DNA of 64,000 nucleotides from an uncultured Collinsella sp. (GTDB lineage: Bacteria > Actinomycetota > Coriobacteriia > Coriobacteriales > Coriobacteriaceae), in the NCBI GenBank assembly GCA_902493515.1, contig CABUPE010000008.1, positions 1-64,000 of the forward strand, written 5' to 3'. Both the position numbers and the translations under genes were made by a program. Below the pieces are notes generated by a model. It had not been told where the DNA came from and ran no database searches. It saw only the letters and a list, made by a program, of their open reading frames with translations. Each line of letters starts with the position of its first letter. The stretch's first letter is position 1. Below are positions 44,034-52,055 of the stretch, one piece after another.

Positions 44034-45230
44034 TTACCTGCGGTTTTGTTCAATAGCAAGCATCTCGTCTTGAATATCTTCAAGTCCAAGATGGGTGTAA
44101 ACGTTGTAGGTGGTGTTGATATCTGAGTGCCCCATAATGTATCTGAGCTTTGCTGGACTCATGCCAGCGCGTGCCATTCGGCTACAGAAAGTGTGCCTGA
44201 GCTGGTGCGGGGTTATATGAGGCAGCTCTTCCTTATAGATGCGGTTGTGCTTAATGACGGCGCGTTTGAGCCTATGCTCCCAATGCAGGGCAACGCATGG
44301 CATCTCATTCTTGTCTAGGCAGATGAAGCCCCTTACCCCATCAATAACAGGCTCTTCTTTTGGCTGCGCCCTCTGTCCGATGAGACTGTGGAAGGCCTTT
44401 TCGACAGAAGCGGTCATAGGGATATATCTCATACCAGATTTCGTCTTGGGTTCTTCAATGTAATACTGCATATCTCTCGCGCGATGAAGCTGCTTTTGAA
44501 CACGTATACAGTGGCTATCGAAGTCAATGTCATCAAAGGTCAGGCCGCAGTATTCAGAAATTCTGAGTCCAGTGTTCAACAAGATAAAGTAAGTTTCAAA
44601 GTAGCGCGAAAAGTGATGATCCGAGCGCATGAACTCAAGGAATAGCCGTTCCTGTCTAACGCTTAACGATTCTCTGGATACCGTATCGTTGACCAGAACA
44701 TTGATAAGTTCGAAGTTAAAAGGGTTGCGTCTTATAATTCCGCATTCTTCGGCCAGTTGGAAAGCTGGTCTGAGTACGCCTCGGATGCTACAGACGCTGC
44801 TATATCCCTTTCCAACATCTTGCTGAAGGTGGATAAGCCATTTCTTTGCGTCCAACACCGTAATGTTTGATATTTTGGCTTTGCTGAAGCTGTCTGTTTT
44901 CAGGTAATTGGTGATGGTTTTATAGGCGCTAACGGTTGTCTTTCGTACCGCAACCTTGGTTGCAAGGTAGTTCTCAACCAGAGTCATGACGTTCATGTTC
45001 TCAGGTGCAATGTGGTCGAAGAGGTCTTTTTGAATCTGCTGTTCTTTCTGCCTTAAGCAGAGGTCTCTCTTTTTGCCGTGCGGCGCTTGGTCGTGAATTG
45101 TCAAAGTCCACGAATAGACAAAGCAGGTTTTTCCCATCCAATTGGTGTATTTGAACGAGTAGCGACCGTCTGGGCGCTGGCCTTCTCCGCGATGGAGAAC
45201 TCGACCCTTGTTATCTTTCCTATTCGACAT
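44034..45230 (-). CDS. int: Tyrosine recombinase / integrase, Tn916 type
   Basis: A 398-residue phage-type integrase. The N-terminal beta-rich arm-binding domain (about 8-50, GRVLHRGEGQRPDGRYSFKY) resembles that of Tn916 integrase. A SAM-like core-binding domain (about 80-175) and the catalytic domain follow, with Arg223 (NTGLRISEYCG), His342 and Arg345 (HITPHQLRHTFCS), His368 (IMGHSD) and the nucleophile Tyr378 (NVYTH). All active-site residues are present, so the enzyme should be functional. Located 268 nt from the left attachment repeat, facing it; no excisionase gene was recognised. Confidence 0.95.
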   Translation of the reverse strand: MSNRKDNKGRVLHRGEGQRPDGRYSFKYTNWMGKTCFVYSWTLTIHDQAPHGKKRDLCLRQKEQQIQKDLFDHIAPENMNVMTLVENYLATKVAVRKTTVSAYKTITNYLKTDSFSKAKISNITVLDAKKWLIHLQQDVGKGYSSVCSIRGVLRPAFQLAEECGIIRRNPFNFELINVLVNDTVSRESLSVRQERLFLEFMRSDHHFSRYFETYFILLNTGLRISEYCGLTFDDIDFDSHCIRVQKQLHRARDMQYYIEEPKTKSGMRYIPMTASVEKAFHSLIGQRAQPKEEPVIDGVRGFICLDKNEMPCVALHWEHRLKRAVIKHNRIYKEELPHITPHQLRHTFCSRMARAGMSPAKLRYIMGHSDINTTYNVYTHLGLEDIQDEMLAIEQNRR

Positions 45231-45511
45231 AGCTTGGATCTCCTTTCAGAGACTCAAGCACGACAACATGATTGTAGCTATGGGGTTGTCTATGCCATGG
45301 TAAAAGGGTTCGTTTATTGGGTTAAATCAAAGGAAATGAGGCCTATTTGCCCCGTTGAGGCTGGGGTTGGAGTAAGTGTCCATCGGTGCAATTCCAAGCC
45401 TTAATTTCGCTCTCAGCGTGCATTTTTGCTATAGGCTGAGCGGACATCAATTGAAATCGCAGTTTGATTGAGTCCTAATAGTTTCAATGACTTTATAGGT
45501 CGCATGAATAC
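45231..45511. other. Non-coding stretch upstream of the integrase
   Basis: About 280 nt of moderately AT-rich sequence with no open frame I would support. It must contain the integrase promoter on the minus strand; the ribosome binding site AAAGGAG (minus strand) lies just upstream of the integrase start. No excisionase-like helix-turn-helix frame is visible. Confidence 0.5.
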
Positions 45512-45556
45512 AAAAGGCTGCGCAGCGTCAATGCTTGGGGCGCTGCGCAGCCGCTA
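45512..45556 (-). terminator. Terminator of the secreted Cys-motif gene
   Basis: GGCTGCGCAGCG (45516-45527) and CGCTGCGCAGCC (45541-45552), 12 bp perfect. Followed on the minus strand by TTTTG and flanked on the plus strand by a T-rich tract. Confidence 0.82.
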
Positions 45557-45583
45557 TTTCTTTAATTGGGCGAAGGGGAGAGT

Positions 45584-46846
45584 CTAGTTCTCTAATTGAG
45601 TGAATTGAATGCTGCCGCCCTCGTTCTCGGTGTCTTCGTCTGTCAAGACAAGGTAGACGCTCCAGTTCTCATCGGTGGTTTGCCACCATCTGTAGCTGTA
45701 CATGTCGTTGCCCTTGTTGTATTGGGATAAGTCTTTGGTCTCGTATTCGTTGCCGAAATAGGATGCGATGGTGTTGACGGCGTAATCTCTATCGGAGGCG
45801 TAGTCGCTTAGAGACCATTTGAAAAAGAGATTATCAACTTTGTTGGTGTCCTTATCTACGTCGTATAGAAATTCTCCGTCAATCCCGAGAAAGGTAACCT
45901 TCTCGCGTAAATCGACGCCATCCATTTCTGCGCTTGGAATTGCCTTTTTAACGTATTGAGCGGTCTGCCCGATATATTTCAACCTCTCTCGCACTTGGTC
46001 AAGGTCTTTATTAACGGTGTCATGGTCAAGCGGCGTTTTGGTTTCCGTGGGTGCGGCTGCGGTCGCGATAATGGATGCTTGCAGAAGGGTATACCCACCG
46101 TTTTTTGTCCTGCTGTAGGTGAAGCCGTTCCTGCTTGCCGCGCCCTGCTCATCGATTTCTTTGACGATTTCACCGACCGAATCCCAGTCAAGTGACGGGT
46201 CGCATGCCTCAATCATCGCCACAAGGAAGCGTGCCATCTTTTTGTCATAGCTACTTTGGTTGTTGTCGAGCATGACAACGATGCCGTAGTTGAGAGGTTC
46301 TGTATAGAGAAGGGTTGGGTCGAGGTTCTTGTCCTTTAGTGAAAAGGAGAGCTGCCCCGTCATCTCGTCATTCGAGTCATTAATTGAATAGACAGTCAGT
46401 TTGTAGTCGTATTCTTCGTGCACTGTAAAATCGCTGTCGTTAAGCTCTCGAAGTCTTTTTTCGAAAACCTTCGAGTAGGTGTCTGGGCATATGGTCAGCT
46501 TTTCGTTCTCCAGAAACGAGGTAACCTTCTCTGTCTTTTTCTCAATTGTTTTCTCGCAGCGAGAACATGTTTTGACATAGACCCTTTCGGAGAACGTGGA
46601 GTCGAATCCATCGTCTTTCCAGTCCTCGAGTTTGTGACCCAGCGGATCGCCCTCTGTTGCCCCACATTCCTTGCAGGTCTTAGGTTTGGTGCAGGTCGCT
46701 TTCTTCCATTTATGAGTGTGGAAAATGTTGAGTGTTGCACTCGAATTCGGTTCTGCGGCAAGGTTGGGCACTAAAGCAATCGCGCAAACTAATACGAGGG
46801 CAATCGTAACTAAGAGGGCTAGTTGTTTGTTCGTTGGCTTCTTCAT
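45584..46846 (-). CDS. Secreted or membrane-anchored protein with a Cys/His N-terminal motif
   Basis: A 420-residue protein of unknown function. The N-terminus MKKPTNKQLALLVTIALVLV is a signal peptide or anchor. A module follows with HTHKWKKATCTKPKTCKECG and a later CSRCEKT, spaced like the HxW-ATC-xxPxxC-xxCGxxEG segments found in surface proteins of gut Firmicutes and Actinobacteria. The C-terminal 330 residues are acidic and have no family I recognise. ATG 46846 is preceded by AAGGAG, which sits in the 3' arm of a hairpin at the end of a structured leader RNA. Base composition matches the element, not the chromosome. Confidence 0.75.
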   Translation of the reverse strand: MKKPTNKQLALLVTIALVLVCAIALVPNLAAEPNSSATLNIFHTHKWKKATCTKPKTCKECGATEGDPLGHKLEDWKDDGFDSTFSERVYVKTCSRCEKTIEKKTEKVTSFLENEKLTICPDTYSKVFEKRLRELNDSDFTVHEEYDYKLTVYSINDSNDEMTGQLSFSLKDKNLDPTLLYTEPLNYGIVVMLDNNQSSYDKKMARFLVAMIEACDPSLDWDSVGEIVKEIDEQGAASRNGFTYSRTKNGGYTLLQASIIATAAAPTETKTPLDHDTVNKDLDQVRERLKYIGQTAQYVKKAIPSAEMDGVDLREKVTFLGIDGEFLYDVDKDTNKVDNLFFKWSLSDYASDRDYAVNTIASYFGNEYETKDLSQYNKGNDMYSYRWWQTTDENWSVYLVLTDEDTENEGGSIQFTQLEN

Positions 46847-47076
46847 CCGCTCTCCTTCCAAAGGTATCCCGACAACCGTGGAAGGGGAGAAGCACATCAT
46901 TGCAATTAAGCGATGTGGAGGACACCTACCACAGTTACCACACCGCAAGGCTTCACATGCATATGCGAACAGACCTTGAAAGGCGGGTGCCCTCCAATTC
47001 GCCTGTTTGCATACGCAAAGCGGCAGCTATGCCATTGTGAAGCTCCATCCAAATATATGGATGTTGCGGTGTGGTA
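46847..47076 (-). ncRNA. Structured leader RNA A with pseudoknot and RBS-hiding hairpin
   Basis: On the minus strand. P1: 47076-47065 with 46947-46936, a perfect 12-bp helix (TACCACACCGCA on the plus strand). P2: 47043-47037 with 46956-46950, 7 bp. P3: 47013-47003 with 46972-46962, 11 positions, one mismatch in the RNA sense. GGAGGGCACC in the P3 loop (46995-46986) pairs with GGUGUCCUCC after P1 (46926-46917), a 10-bp pseudoknot with one U-G pair. Near the gene, CCUUCCA pairs with UGGAAGG across an 18-nt loop and buries the Shine-Dalgarno sequence. The same plan occurs at 51637-51864. No known RNA class was recognised. Confidence 0.72.
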
Positions 47077-47623
47077 GATGAGATTGTATCAAGGGGATGA
47101 GCTTTCATGCGATACAAAGACGCGAACGGTATTGCCTCCTGCCTGCATCTCTCAGAACCTCTAGATTCAAGGCGCTCTTGGCAGTTAACGGCTTTTTCGA
47201 TATCAACAGGAATTTGACATTGAAAGTAATCCATTTGGCGTAGGGGCTAGCGGACGGTGGGATTTCATCTACCTGTCATGTTGAGTTCAACTACATAGTG
47301 GCTAAACGGGAAGACAAAGCGCTTTCAAGGTGTAAATATGCCCCCATACCTGTTGTTAAAAACAGCTAGCTGTCACGGTTGGTTCATTTGAGATTGGTTC
47401 AACGACCCTGTTTGCGTGTGGATAGTTTTCATCGGTCAATTTTGAACACGTAGCACGGTTCAATGCCAGTCGTTCACCCCCCCCCTACTAGTTTTTCGGT
47501 ATCTATTATTTCTAATTTCTAATTTAAATAATTAACAAAATAGCGTTCTAAACGTGCTATATAGCTATATACCAGCGAAAATAATAAACCATGTATATAT
47601 TAAATAAATGATATAATAGTGGT
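47077..47623. other. AT-rich non-coding stretch between leader RNA A and the primase-helicase stop
   Basis: About 550 nt, very AT-rich towards the right (47500-47625, long A/T tracts around TATATAGCTATATA). GGTTCA(A/T) recurs near 47380, 47395 and 47460. There is no credible open frame. Such a tract next to a primase-helicase gene could hold a replication origin, but no clear iteron array is visible. Confidence 0.4.
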
Positions 47624-49774
47624 CTAATGTGTTCGCGCGACGTAAACCCTGACGCCATTTGAGCTTTTTGTGCTCAGGTCGGCATGGGTGCACAGCTTCT
47701 TTGAGAAGGCGCTTTTTCCCAGTGGTTCGATGCCGTTGTTTTTACACCAAGCATCGTACGAAGAGAAAATATCTGTATTGGTTTTCCCCACAATCGAAGC
47801 CGCGCTGGAGTTCGTGCCATCAAGGAAAGCGCGTACCGAGTCGTTATCATTGATGATGTCGTTTGCCATTTTTTGAGATAACGAATTTGCCGTCAATGAT
47901 AGTTTTGACCTGCATCGGCGTAGAGCTTCCACGGCTTTTGCAATGGCGTATTCTAGGCAGACTTCATTTTTCAACTTCTCACCGAGGCGTGGATCAAACC
48001 CCTTATCGGAGGGAGTGAACCTTGCCGATAAAGGTATCGGGTGAATTCTTCTTTCAAAACCGTATGTTCCGTCTGCGAACTTTGGTATCTCATTGCATGA
48101 GTAAATCAAGGTCGCATAAGGCTTGAATTGGAACGTTGCGCCTCCCTTGTACTGATCGTTCACTGTGTCTCCAGTCACGAATTTCTTCATGACGGCACAG
48201 GCTTTTCCATTGACGTAGTCGTTAGAGATGTCATCTCCGATTAGAGCGAGCTTGCCCATTGCGGGAACGAGCTGAAATTTCTCGCCCAAATCGCAGATAG
48301 ATAGAGAGAAGCAATTGTCTTCTCCGAGCATATGCCCAAGCATGTCAAGTAACGTGCTTTTACCATTTGCTCCAGAGCCCTGAAGCAATATCATTCGCGA
48401 AACGTCATGACCGCGATAGAGAGCCAACCCGAACATCTCCCAGAGGTTTGCGACGACAGCCTCGTTGTTCTGGGCGATACTGTAGAAAGTAGAATCTACA
48501 AGCTCAGATTTTGCTTTGGGGTTCCAATTGTGTGGGATCTCGTTAAGGAGTAGATAATCGCATGGGTTATCCACTAGCTGTCCTGTATCGATATCCAGCA
48601 CGCCGTTTTTAAAACGAATGAATCTTGGATCCGCTTGACGCTTGTTTGGAGCCATCAAATGAAGGTAGTCCATCACCTCCTTGCGGTAACTACCTTTTGC
48701 ATCCTTTCGATTGTTCAAAATGGCACGGTAGATGGCATTCTGACCGTACTCATAGTTACCCTTAACCTTGATTGCGGGCGTTCCTTCAACGAAGCAAGCA
48801 TCTTGTTGATTTATCAGTAAGTCACCCATTTCGTTGAAGCCAAGCTTTTCGTCCTTTTCAGCCGCTTGCTTCTTGGGACATTTTTCTAGGAACGTCTCAA
48901 GATATGAATCTGCATTGACTTCTGTATAGAGTAGTTGTTGAGTATTCACGCCACGAGTGGCACCAGCAAGGCGAGTCAGTCTTGACGGGTTCTTGTTCGC
49001 AGAGTCGCAGGGGCTTCCATATTTGGCCTCAAGCGCCCCGTGCAGCTCTACCACCTTGCGCTTGTAGTCTTTTGCGTTTGATGCGTCGACACGCACTATG
49101 GCATGAACGGATTTATTGCCAGAATCTGTCATCGACAGAATGGGCAGGCCAGAGTCGAGTAGCCGTTCGATTTGTTCTTCTTTTGAGATGTCATCGTACT
49201 CGATAAGAGCATTTCGAAATGAAGTGACATTCTCGTTTAGACGTCGCCCTACCTTCATCGGGTTTACGCAAAAAAGGATTCCTGCCTGTGAGTTGTATTC
49301 AGGGAACACTTCTTCAATCGAGTTAGCGTTTCGCAGCTTTTCAATCAGCTTGTAAGCATTGTGGAATTCGGGCTTTCCATTTGGGAGCCACTTTCCCTCA
49401 TCGCTTTTGTGAAAATGCGTGTTGAAACAAATGATATCGCTAGCTGAAAACAATGCCTCAAGCTGGAGTGCGGCCTGCTCGGCACTGGAAAGATCGGCAG
49501 ATATTTGTTGAGGGGGATTTCCTTTGCGCTCGGTTCCTAGCGGTTTGTTGGAGCCCCAGTTCAAGACATTTTGGATGATGCGACTGATTTCATCGTCATC
49601 CAATGGAGGGTTGCAACGCATCTTGTTTGCCTGATGCATCAAATCGGTGATCGTGGATGAGTTTTTACGTTCCTTTTTTAGTTGGATACCGTAGGAGAAG
49701 ATGGTCGAATTGCGCTTGCCTTCGTTAATAGTCGTGGGGAGCGAATCGGTCGCCGCGGAATTTATTTCTGCCAT
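47624..49774 (-). CDS. AEP-type primase fused to an SF3 helicase (phage/plasmid replication protein)
   Basis: A 716-residue replication protein. The N-terminus (about 18-75, RNSTIFSYG ... NPPLDDDEISRII) resembles a PriCT helical domain, here ahead of the catalytic part. The primase core follows, with EYDD at about 192-195 and the SGNKSVH motif at about 218-224, typical of archaeo-eukaryotic primases. The C-terminal D5/P4-like helicase has Walker A GSGANGKST near 466-474 and acidic LIGDD near 511-515, followed by CNEIPKFADGTYGFERR. It should open and prime the element's own origin. ATG 49774 has AAAGGA 9 nt upstream; the TTG at 49840 has none. Marks the element as able to replicate, as in P4-like satellites. 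Confidence 0.88.
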   Translation of the reverse strand: MAEINSAATDSLPTTINEGKRNSTIFSYGIQLKKERKNSSTITDLMHQANKMRCNPPLDDDEISRIIQNVLNWGSNKPLGTERKGNPPQQISADLSSAEQAALQLEALFSASDIICFNTHFHKSDEGKWLPNGKPEFHNAYKLIEKLRNANSIEEVFPEYNSQAGILFCVNPMKVGRRLNENVTSFRNALIEYDDISKEEQIERLLDSGLPILSMTDSGNKSVHAIVRVDASNAKDYKRKVVELHGALEAKYGSPCDSANKNPSRLTRLAGATRGVNTQQLLYTEVNADSYLETFLEKCPKKQAAEKDEKLGFNEMGDLLINQQDACFVEGTPAIKVKGNYEYGQNAIYRAILNNRKDAKGSYRKEVMDYLHLMAPNKRQADPRFIRFKNGVLDIDTGQLVDNPCDYLLLNEIPHNWNPKAKSELVDSTFYSIAQNNEAVVANLWEMFGLALYRGHDVSRMILLQGSGANGKSTLLDMLGHMLGEDNCFSLSICDLGEKFQLVPAMGKLALIGDDISNDYVNGKACAVMKKFVTGDTVNDQYKGGATFQFKPYATLIYSCNEIPKFADGTYGFERRIHPIPLSARFTPSDKGFDPRLGEKLKNEVCLEYAIAKAVEALRRCRSKLSLTANSLSQKMANDIINDNDSVRAFLDGTNSSAASIVGKTNTDIFSSYDAWCKNNGIEPLGKSAFSKKLCTHADLSTKSSNGVRVYVARTH

Positions 49775-49908
49775 ATATTTGTTTCCTTTCAAAGAGTAAA
49801 TAGGTCTTTGAGCTGGTGAAAGCTGCCTTTTGTTGTTCAACGGTGTTGAGACACATGTCTCTTGTCCCTTGCGTTTGAGCTATTTGACTTACGTTTTTGA
49901 CTAGCTGG

Positions 49909-49953
49909 CTATTTGCATATCTTGAAAAGTGGCGGGTTATTTTGTCTAGGCAT
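49909..49953 (-). CDS. Possible 14-codon leader peptide ahead of the primase-helicase
   Basis: A perfect AGGAGG lies 4 nt before ATG 49953. The frame encodes MPRQNNPPLFKICK and stops at 49909. Shine-Dalgarno sites this strong are uncommon in the element. A candidate promoter lies 43 nt upstream. It may be a translated leader that controls expression of the primase gene 135 nt downstream, or a chance site. Confidence 0.4.
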   Translation of the reverse strand: MPRQNNPPLFKICK

Positions 49954-49995
49954 GAGGCCTCCTAACAAGTTGATAAAACGTTTTAACTGTTTATG

Positions 49996-50023
49996 AGTAT
50001 AACTGAAATGTGAAGAAGAACAA
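49996..50023 (-). promoter_or_regulatory. Candidate promoter of the primase unit
   Basis: Minus strand -35 TTGTTC (50023-50018) and -10 TATACT (50001-49996) with a 16-nt spacer. The palindrome AAAACGTTTT lies about 15 nt downstream, a possible operator. Confidence 0.5.
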
Positions 50024-50127
50024 GAGAAAATATGGAAATTTCTGTATTACAGTTGACAAAAGAAAAGGAGAATGGGTTTAAACAGCCTTATAACTAAGCA
50101 GAATGTGAGCGGAAAAAGTTTTGCCAA

Positions 50128-50175
50128 AAGAAACAGCAGTCTAAAAAACATTTGATTTTTAGACTGCTGTTTCTT
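50128..50175. repeat. Perfect 20-bp inverted repeat upstream of the serine recombinase
   Basis: AAGAAACAGCAGTCTAAAAA (50128-50147) and its exact complement (50156-50175) around an 8-nt loop. The heptamer AGTCTAA in the left arm, its complement in the right arm, and two further direct copies near 50197 and 50209 surround the recombinase promoter. It may be a terminator for incoming transcripts, a recombination site or an operator. Confidence 0.78.
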
Positions 50176-50230
50176 GCAATGTTTGCCCAGTTAAATTAGT
50201 CTAATAATATAGTCTAAAAAGGAGGGGCAA

Positions 50231-50791
50231 ATGAAGTATGGCTATGGCAGGGTTAGCACTGGCAAAGATGCCCAGAAGTTTGACCGTCAAGAAGATCAGC
50301 TAAAAGATGCAGGATGTGAACTCATTTTTCTTGAGCGCGTTAGCGGTACTTCAAAAAATAAACCCGAGTTGCAAAGGTTGCTGAGCGAACTTCAGGATGG
50401 GGACGAATTGGTGTGTGTCTCTATTGACCGTTTGGGTCGCTCAACCCAGCAGGTGTTGAGTCTCGTTAATAAGCTGGAAGAAATGGGAGTTGGCTTGACG
50501 AGTCTTAAAGAAGGATTTCAGGCAAACACACCGCAGGGAAGATTTTTTCTTACTATCGTTGCTGCATTTTCCGAACTTGAAGTAGAAATGTGCCGTAGCA
50601 GAGTGAACGATGGCCTAGAGGCAGCGAGGCGCAGGGGCAAGAAGCTGGGGAGGCCTCGTAGGGATATGGATACTGCAATTAAGATGTGGCAGTCCAAGGA
50701 TTACTCCATTACCGAAATATGCGAGGCAGTTGGTTGTTCGAGGCAGACGTTATATAACGCCATAGGTCGGGCGGGTGTTTCGAGAGATTGA
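50231..50791 (+). CDS. Serine recombinase of the resolvase/invertase type
   Basis: A 186-residue small serine recombinase. The catalytic domain starts MKYGYGRVSTGKDAQ with nucleophile Ser9; SIDRLGRS near 66 and FSELEVEMCRSRVNDGL near 117 are family signatures. A C-terminal helix-turn-helix (about 150-182, SITEICEAVGCSRQTLYNA) binds DNA. All catalytic Arg positions look present. AGGAGG lies 5 nt before ATG 50231. The target is not obvious: the AGTCTAA repeats just upstream could be a resolution site that separates element dimers, which would suit a replicating element, or an autoregulatory operator. Confidence 0.93.
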   Translation: MKYGYGRVSTGKDAQKFDRQEDQLKDAGCELIFLERVSGTSKNKPELQRLLSELQDGDELVCVSIDRLGRSTQQVLSLVNKLEEMGVGLTSLKEGFQANTPQGRFFLTIVAAFSELEVEMCRSRVNDGLEAARRRGKKLGRPRRDMDTAIKMWQSKDYSITEICEAVGCSRQTLYNAIGRAGVSRD

Positions 50792-50797
50792 CGGCAT

Positions 50798-50830
50798 AAA
50801 AAAGGGGGCCGATTTTGATGTGGCCCCCTG
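50798..50830 (-). terminator. Terminator after the acidic membrane-anchored protein gene
   Basis: GGGGGCC (50804-50810) and GGCCCCC (50822-50828), followed on the minus strand by TTTTTT. It ends the minus-strand unit coming from 51636 and lies 7 nt after the recombinase stop. Confidence 0.8.
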
Positions 50831-50925
50831 GGGTTGTAGTTTTGGCTGCAATCGTGCCGCTCAACATGAAATGCTCGGTGGATAATGCGGAAGGGTGTTT
50901 TACCCGAACTGCCTTTGGATCAATT

Positions 50926-51411
50926 CTATTCGAGGCTGCTCCAAGTTTTTCCATTATCGGTTGAATAGGAATCGAGCTTTCCGTCTCCATCGTTATCCAC
51001 GGCTTTGTTGCCATTGCCGTCAGCAATTGCTCCAGTTCCATCGGCATTTTTATGAATGGCGTACTCCCCATCGGTGTCGATATAGTCTGTGCCACCGTCT
51101 TCCGAGTCAGACTTTAGATACGTTTTGCCGTCATCCGTATCAACCCAATCGTCCTCATCTAATAATGTGCTCGATGATGAGCTGGAGTGAGAAGAATAAT
51201 CATCATCGTCATCGTAGCCCTCATCGTCTTCGTCATAGGCGGCAGAAGAAGAGGGGCTTGACGAATCATTGAAAGAATTCAATATGCAAGCACAGCTGGT
51301 GATGAATAGGGCACAAAGAAGGCAGACGGCAAGCATAGCCAGCAATGTCTTTTTAAAGCGCGTTGCAAACTTTGCGCTTTCACTTTCGGTGTCAGTGTTT
51401 TCGTCCGTCAT
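50926..51411 (-). CDS. Acidic Ser/Asp-rich membrane-anchored protein
   Basis: A 161-residue protein. After a charged lead of about 20 residues comes a hydrophobic segment (about 23-45) ending in a Cys-rich stretch (FITSCACILN) that could be a lipobox, then an outer part very rich in Ser and Asp. DNDGDGKLDSYSTDNG near the end resembles calcium-binding dockerin or thrombospondin-type loops. Family not recognised. ATG 51411 has AAGGG 9 nt upstream; ATG 51420 is too close to it. Follows the zinc-ribbon gene by 12 nt in the unit headed by leader RNA B. Confidence 0.65.
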   Translation of the reverse strand: MTDENTDTESESAKFATRFKKTLLAMLAVCLLCALFITSCACILNSFNDSSSPSSSAAYDEDDEGYDDDDDYSSHSSSSSSTLLDEDDWVDTDDGKTYLKSDSEDGGTDYIDTDGEYAIHKNADGTGAIADGNGNKAVDNDGDGKLDSYSTDNGKTWSSLE

Positions 51412-51423
51412 GGGTGTCATCCC

Positions 51424-51636
51424 TTACGCATCGTAGTCTTCGCGGAATCCGCAGTTCTGGCAGTAATACGTCTTTTTCTTCTTGCCAAGTGCTCCGCCCA
51501 CGAGGCCAATGGGGCCTAAAAGCAGACCTCCAGCAGCGGCTTTTCCCACACTGAAGCCTTTATTAGATTCACCTGTGCATTTCCAACCTGTGCGCTCTCC
51601 GCAAGATGGGCATTGTGCTGGTGCTTTGTTTGCCAT
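51424..51636 (-). CDS. Small zinc-ribbon protein with a Gly-rich centre
   Basis: A 70-residue protein with two CxxC pairs (QCPSCGERTGWKC and YYCQNCGF), expected to bind one zinc, separated by a Gly-rich hydrophobic stretch (AAAGGLLLGPIGLVGGALG) that could insert into a membrane. Similar small zinc-ribbon proteins with a glycine-rich hydrophobic span are seen in many bacteria; function unknown. ATG 51636 has AAGG 9 nt upstream, inside the final hairpin of leader RNA B; ATG 51645 is too close to the site. Confidence 0.68.
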   Translation of the reverse strand: MANKAPAQCPSCGERTGWKCTGESNKGFSVGKAAAGGLLLGPIGLVGGALGKKKKTYYCQNCGFREDYDA

Positions 51637-51864
51637 AAAAATCATCCTTCCATTGGCGTAACGGGAACCGTGGAAGGAGGCTCATCCGAAGTACGGAATG
51701 TGCAGCACGAAAAGGAGGAGTATCCACCCACAGTTGCTACACAGCTCCGAGCGCTTCGCAATAGCACGAACCAGCAAGGAGAAAGGGCAAATACCCCTCC
51801 TTGTCGCTGGTTGAGTGTCTTCGGTTGTGAAGCGCGAGCATTAAAAATGCTAGAGCTGTGTAGC
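51637..51864 (-). ncRNA. Structured leader RNA B with pseudoknot and RBS-hiding hairpin
   Basis: Same plan as leader A but different sequence. P1: 51864-51853 with 51747-51736, perfect 12 bp. P2: about 51835-51829 with 51757-51751. P3: 51812-51806 with 51775-51769, 7 bp. GGAGGGGUAU in the P3 loop (51800-51791) pairs with AUACUCCUCC (51723-51714): 10 bp with a U-G pair at the same place as in A, and AUAC/GUAU replacing GGUG/CACC. Both keep AACUGUGG after P1. CCUUCCA/UGGAAGG with an 18-nt loop hides the ribosome binding site. CAAGGA/UCCUUG within P3 could compete with the pseudoknot. Confidence 0.72.
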
Positions 51865-51980
51865 AGGTACAACTCTAGCATGCTGATAAGCAATTTAATC
51901 TACTGACCTGTTGAACGGTCGAAAAAGTAGGCTGTTGTGAAAAGCGGAACCATCTGGCCTGTCGTGCCTGAGCCTCTATG

Positions 51981-52000
51981 AGTAGTAAAAAGGTAGTAGG
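51981..52000. promoter_or_regulatory. Candidate integrase arm-binding site, right end
   Basis: AGTAGTAAAAAGGTAGTAGG, 18 of 20 matching 43991-44010 in the same orientation, 61 nt before the right attachment repeat. Confidence 0.6.
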
Positions 52001-52055
52001 TCAGATGATTTGAATGGTTAATATGCCTGATAATCAGCGGTTATGTTGTCCTCGA

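Noticed and set aside
46847..47076. T-box, c-di-GMP or HDV-type ribozyme identity for leader RNA A
   Set aside because: The conserved T-box GGUGG-ACCGCG bulge, the c-di-GMP-binding core and an HDV-like double-nested fold starting at a 5' end were not found.
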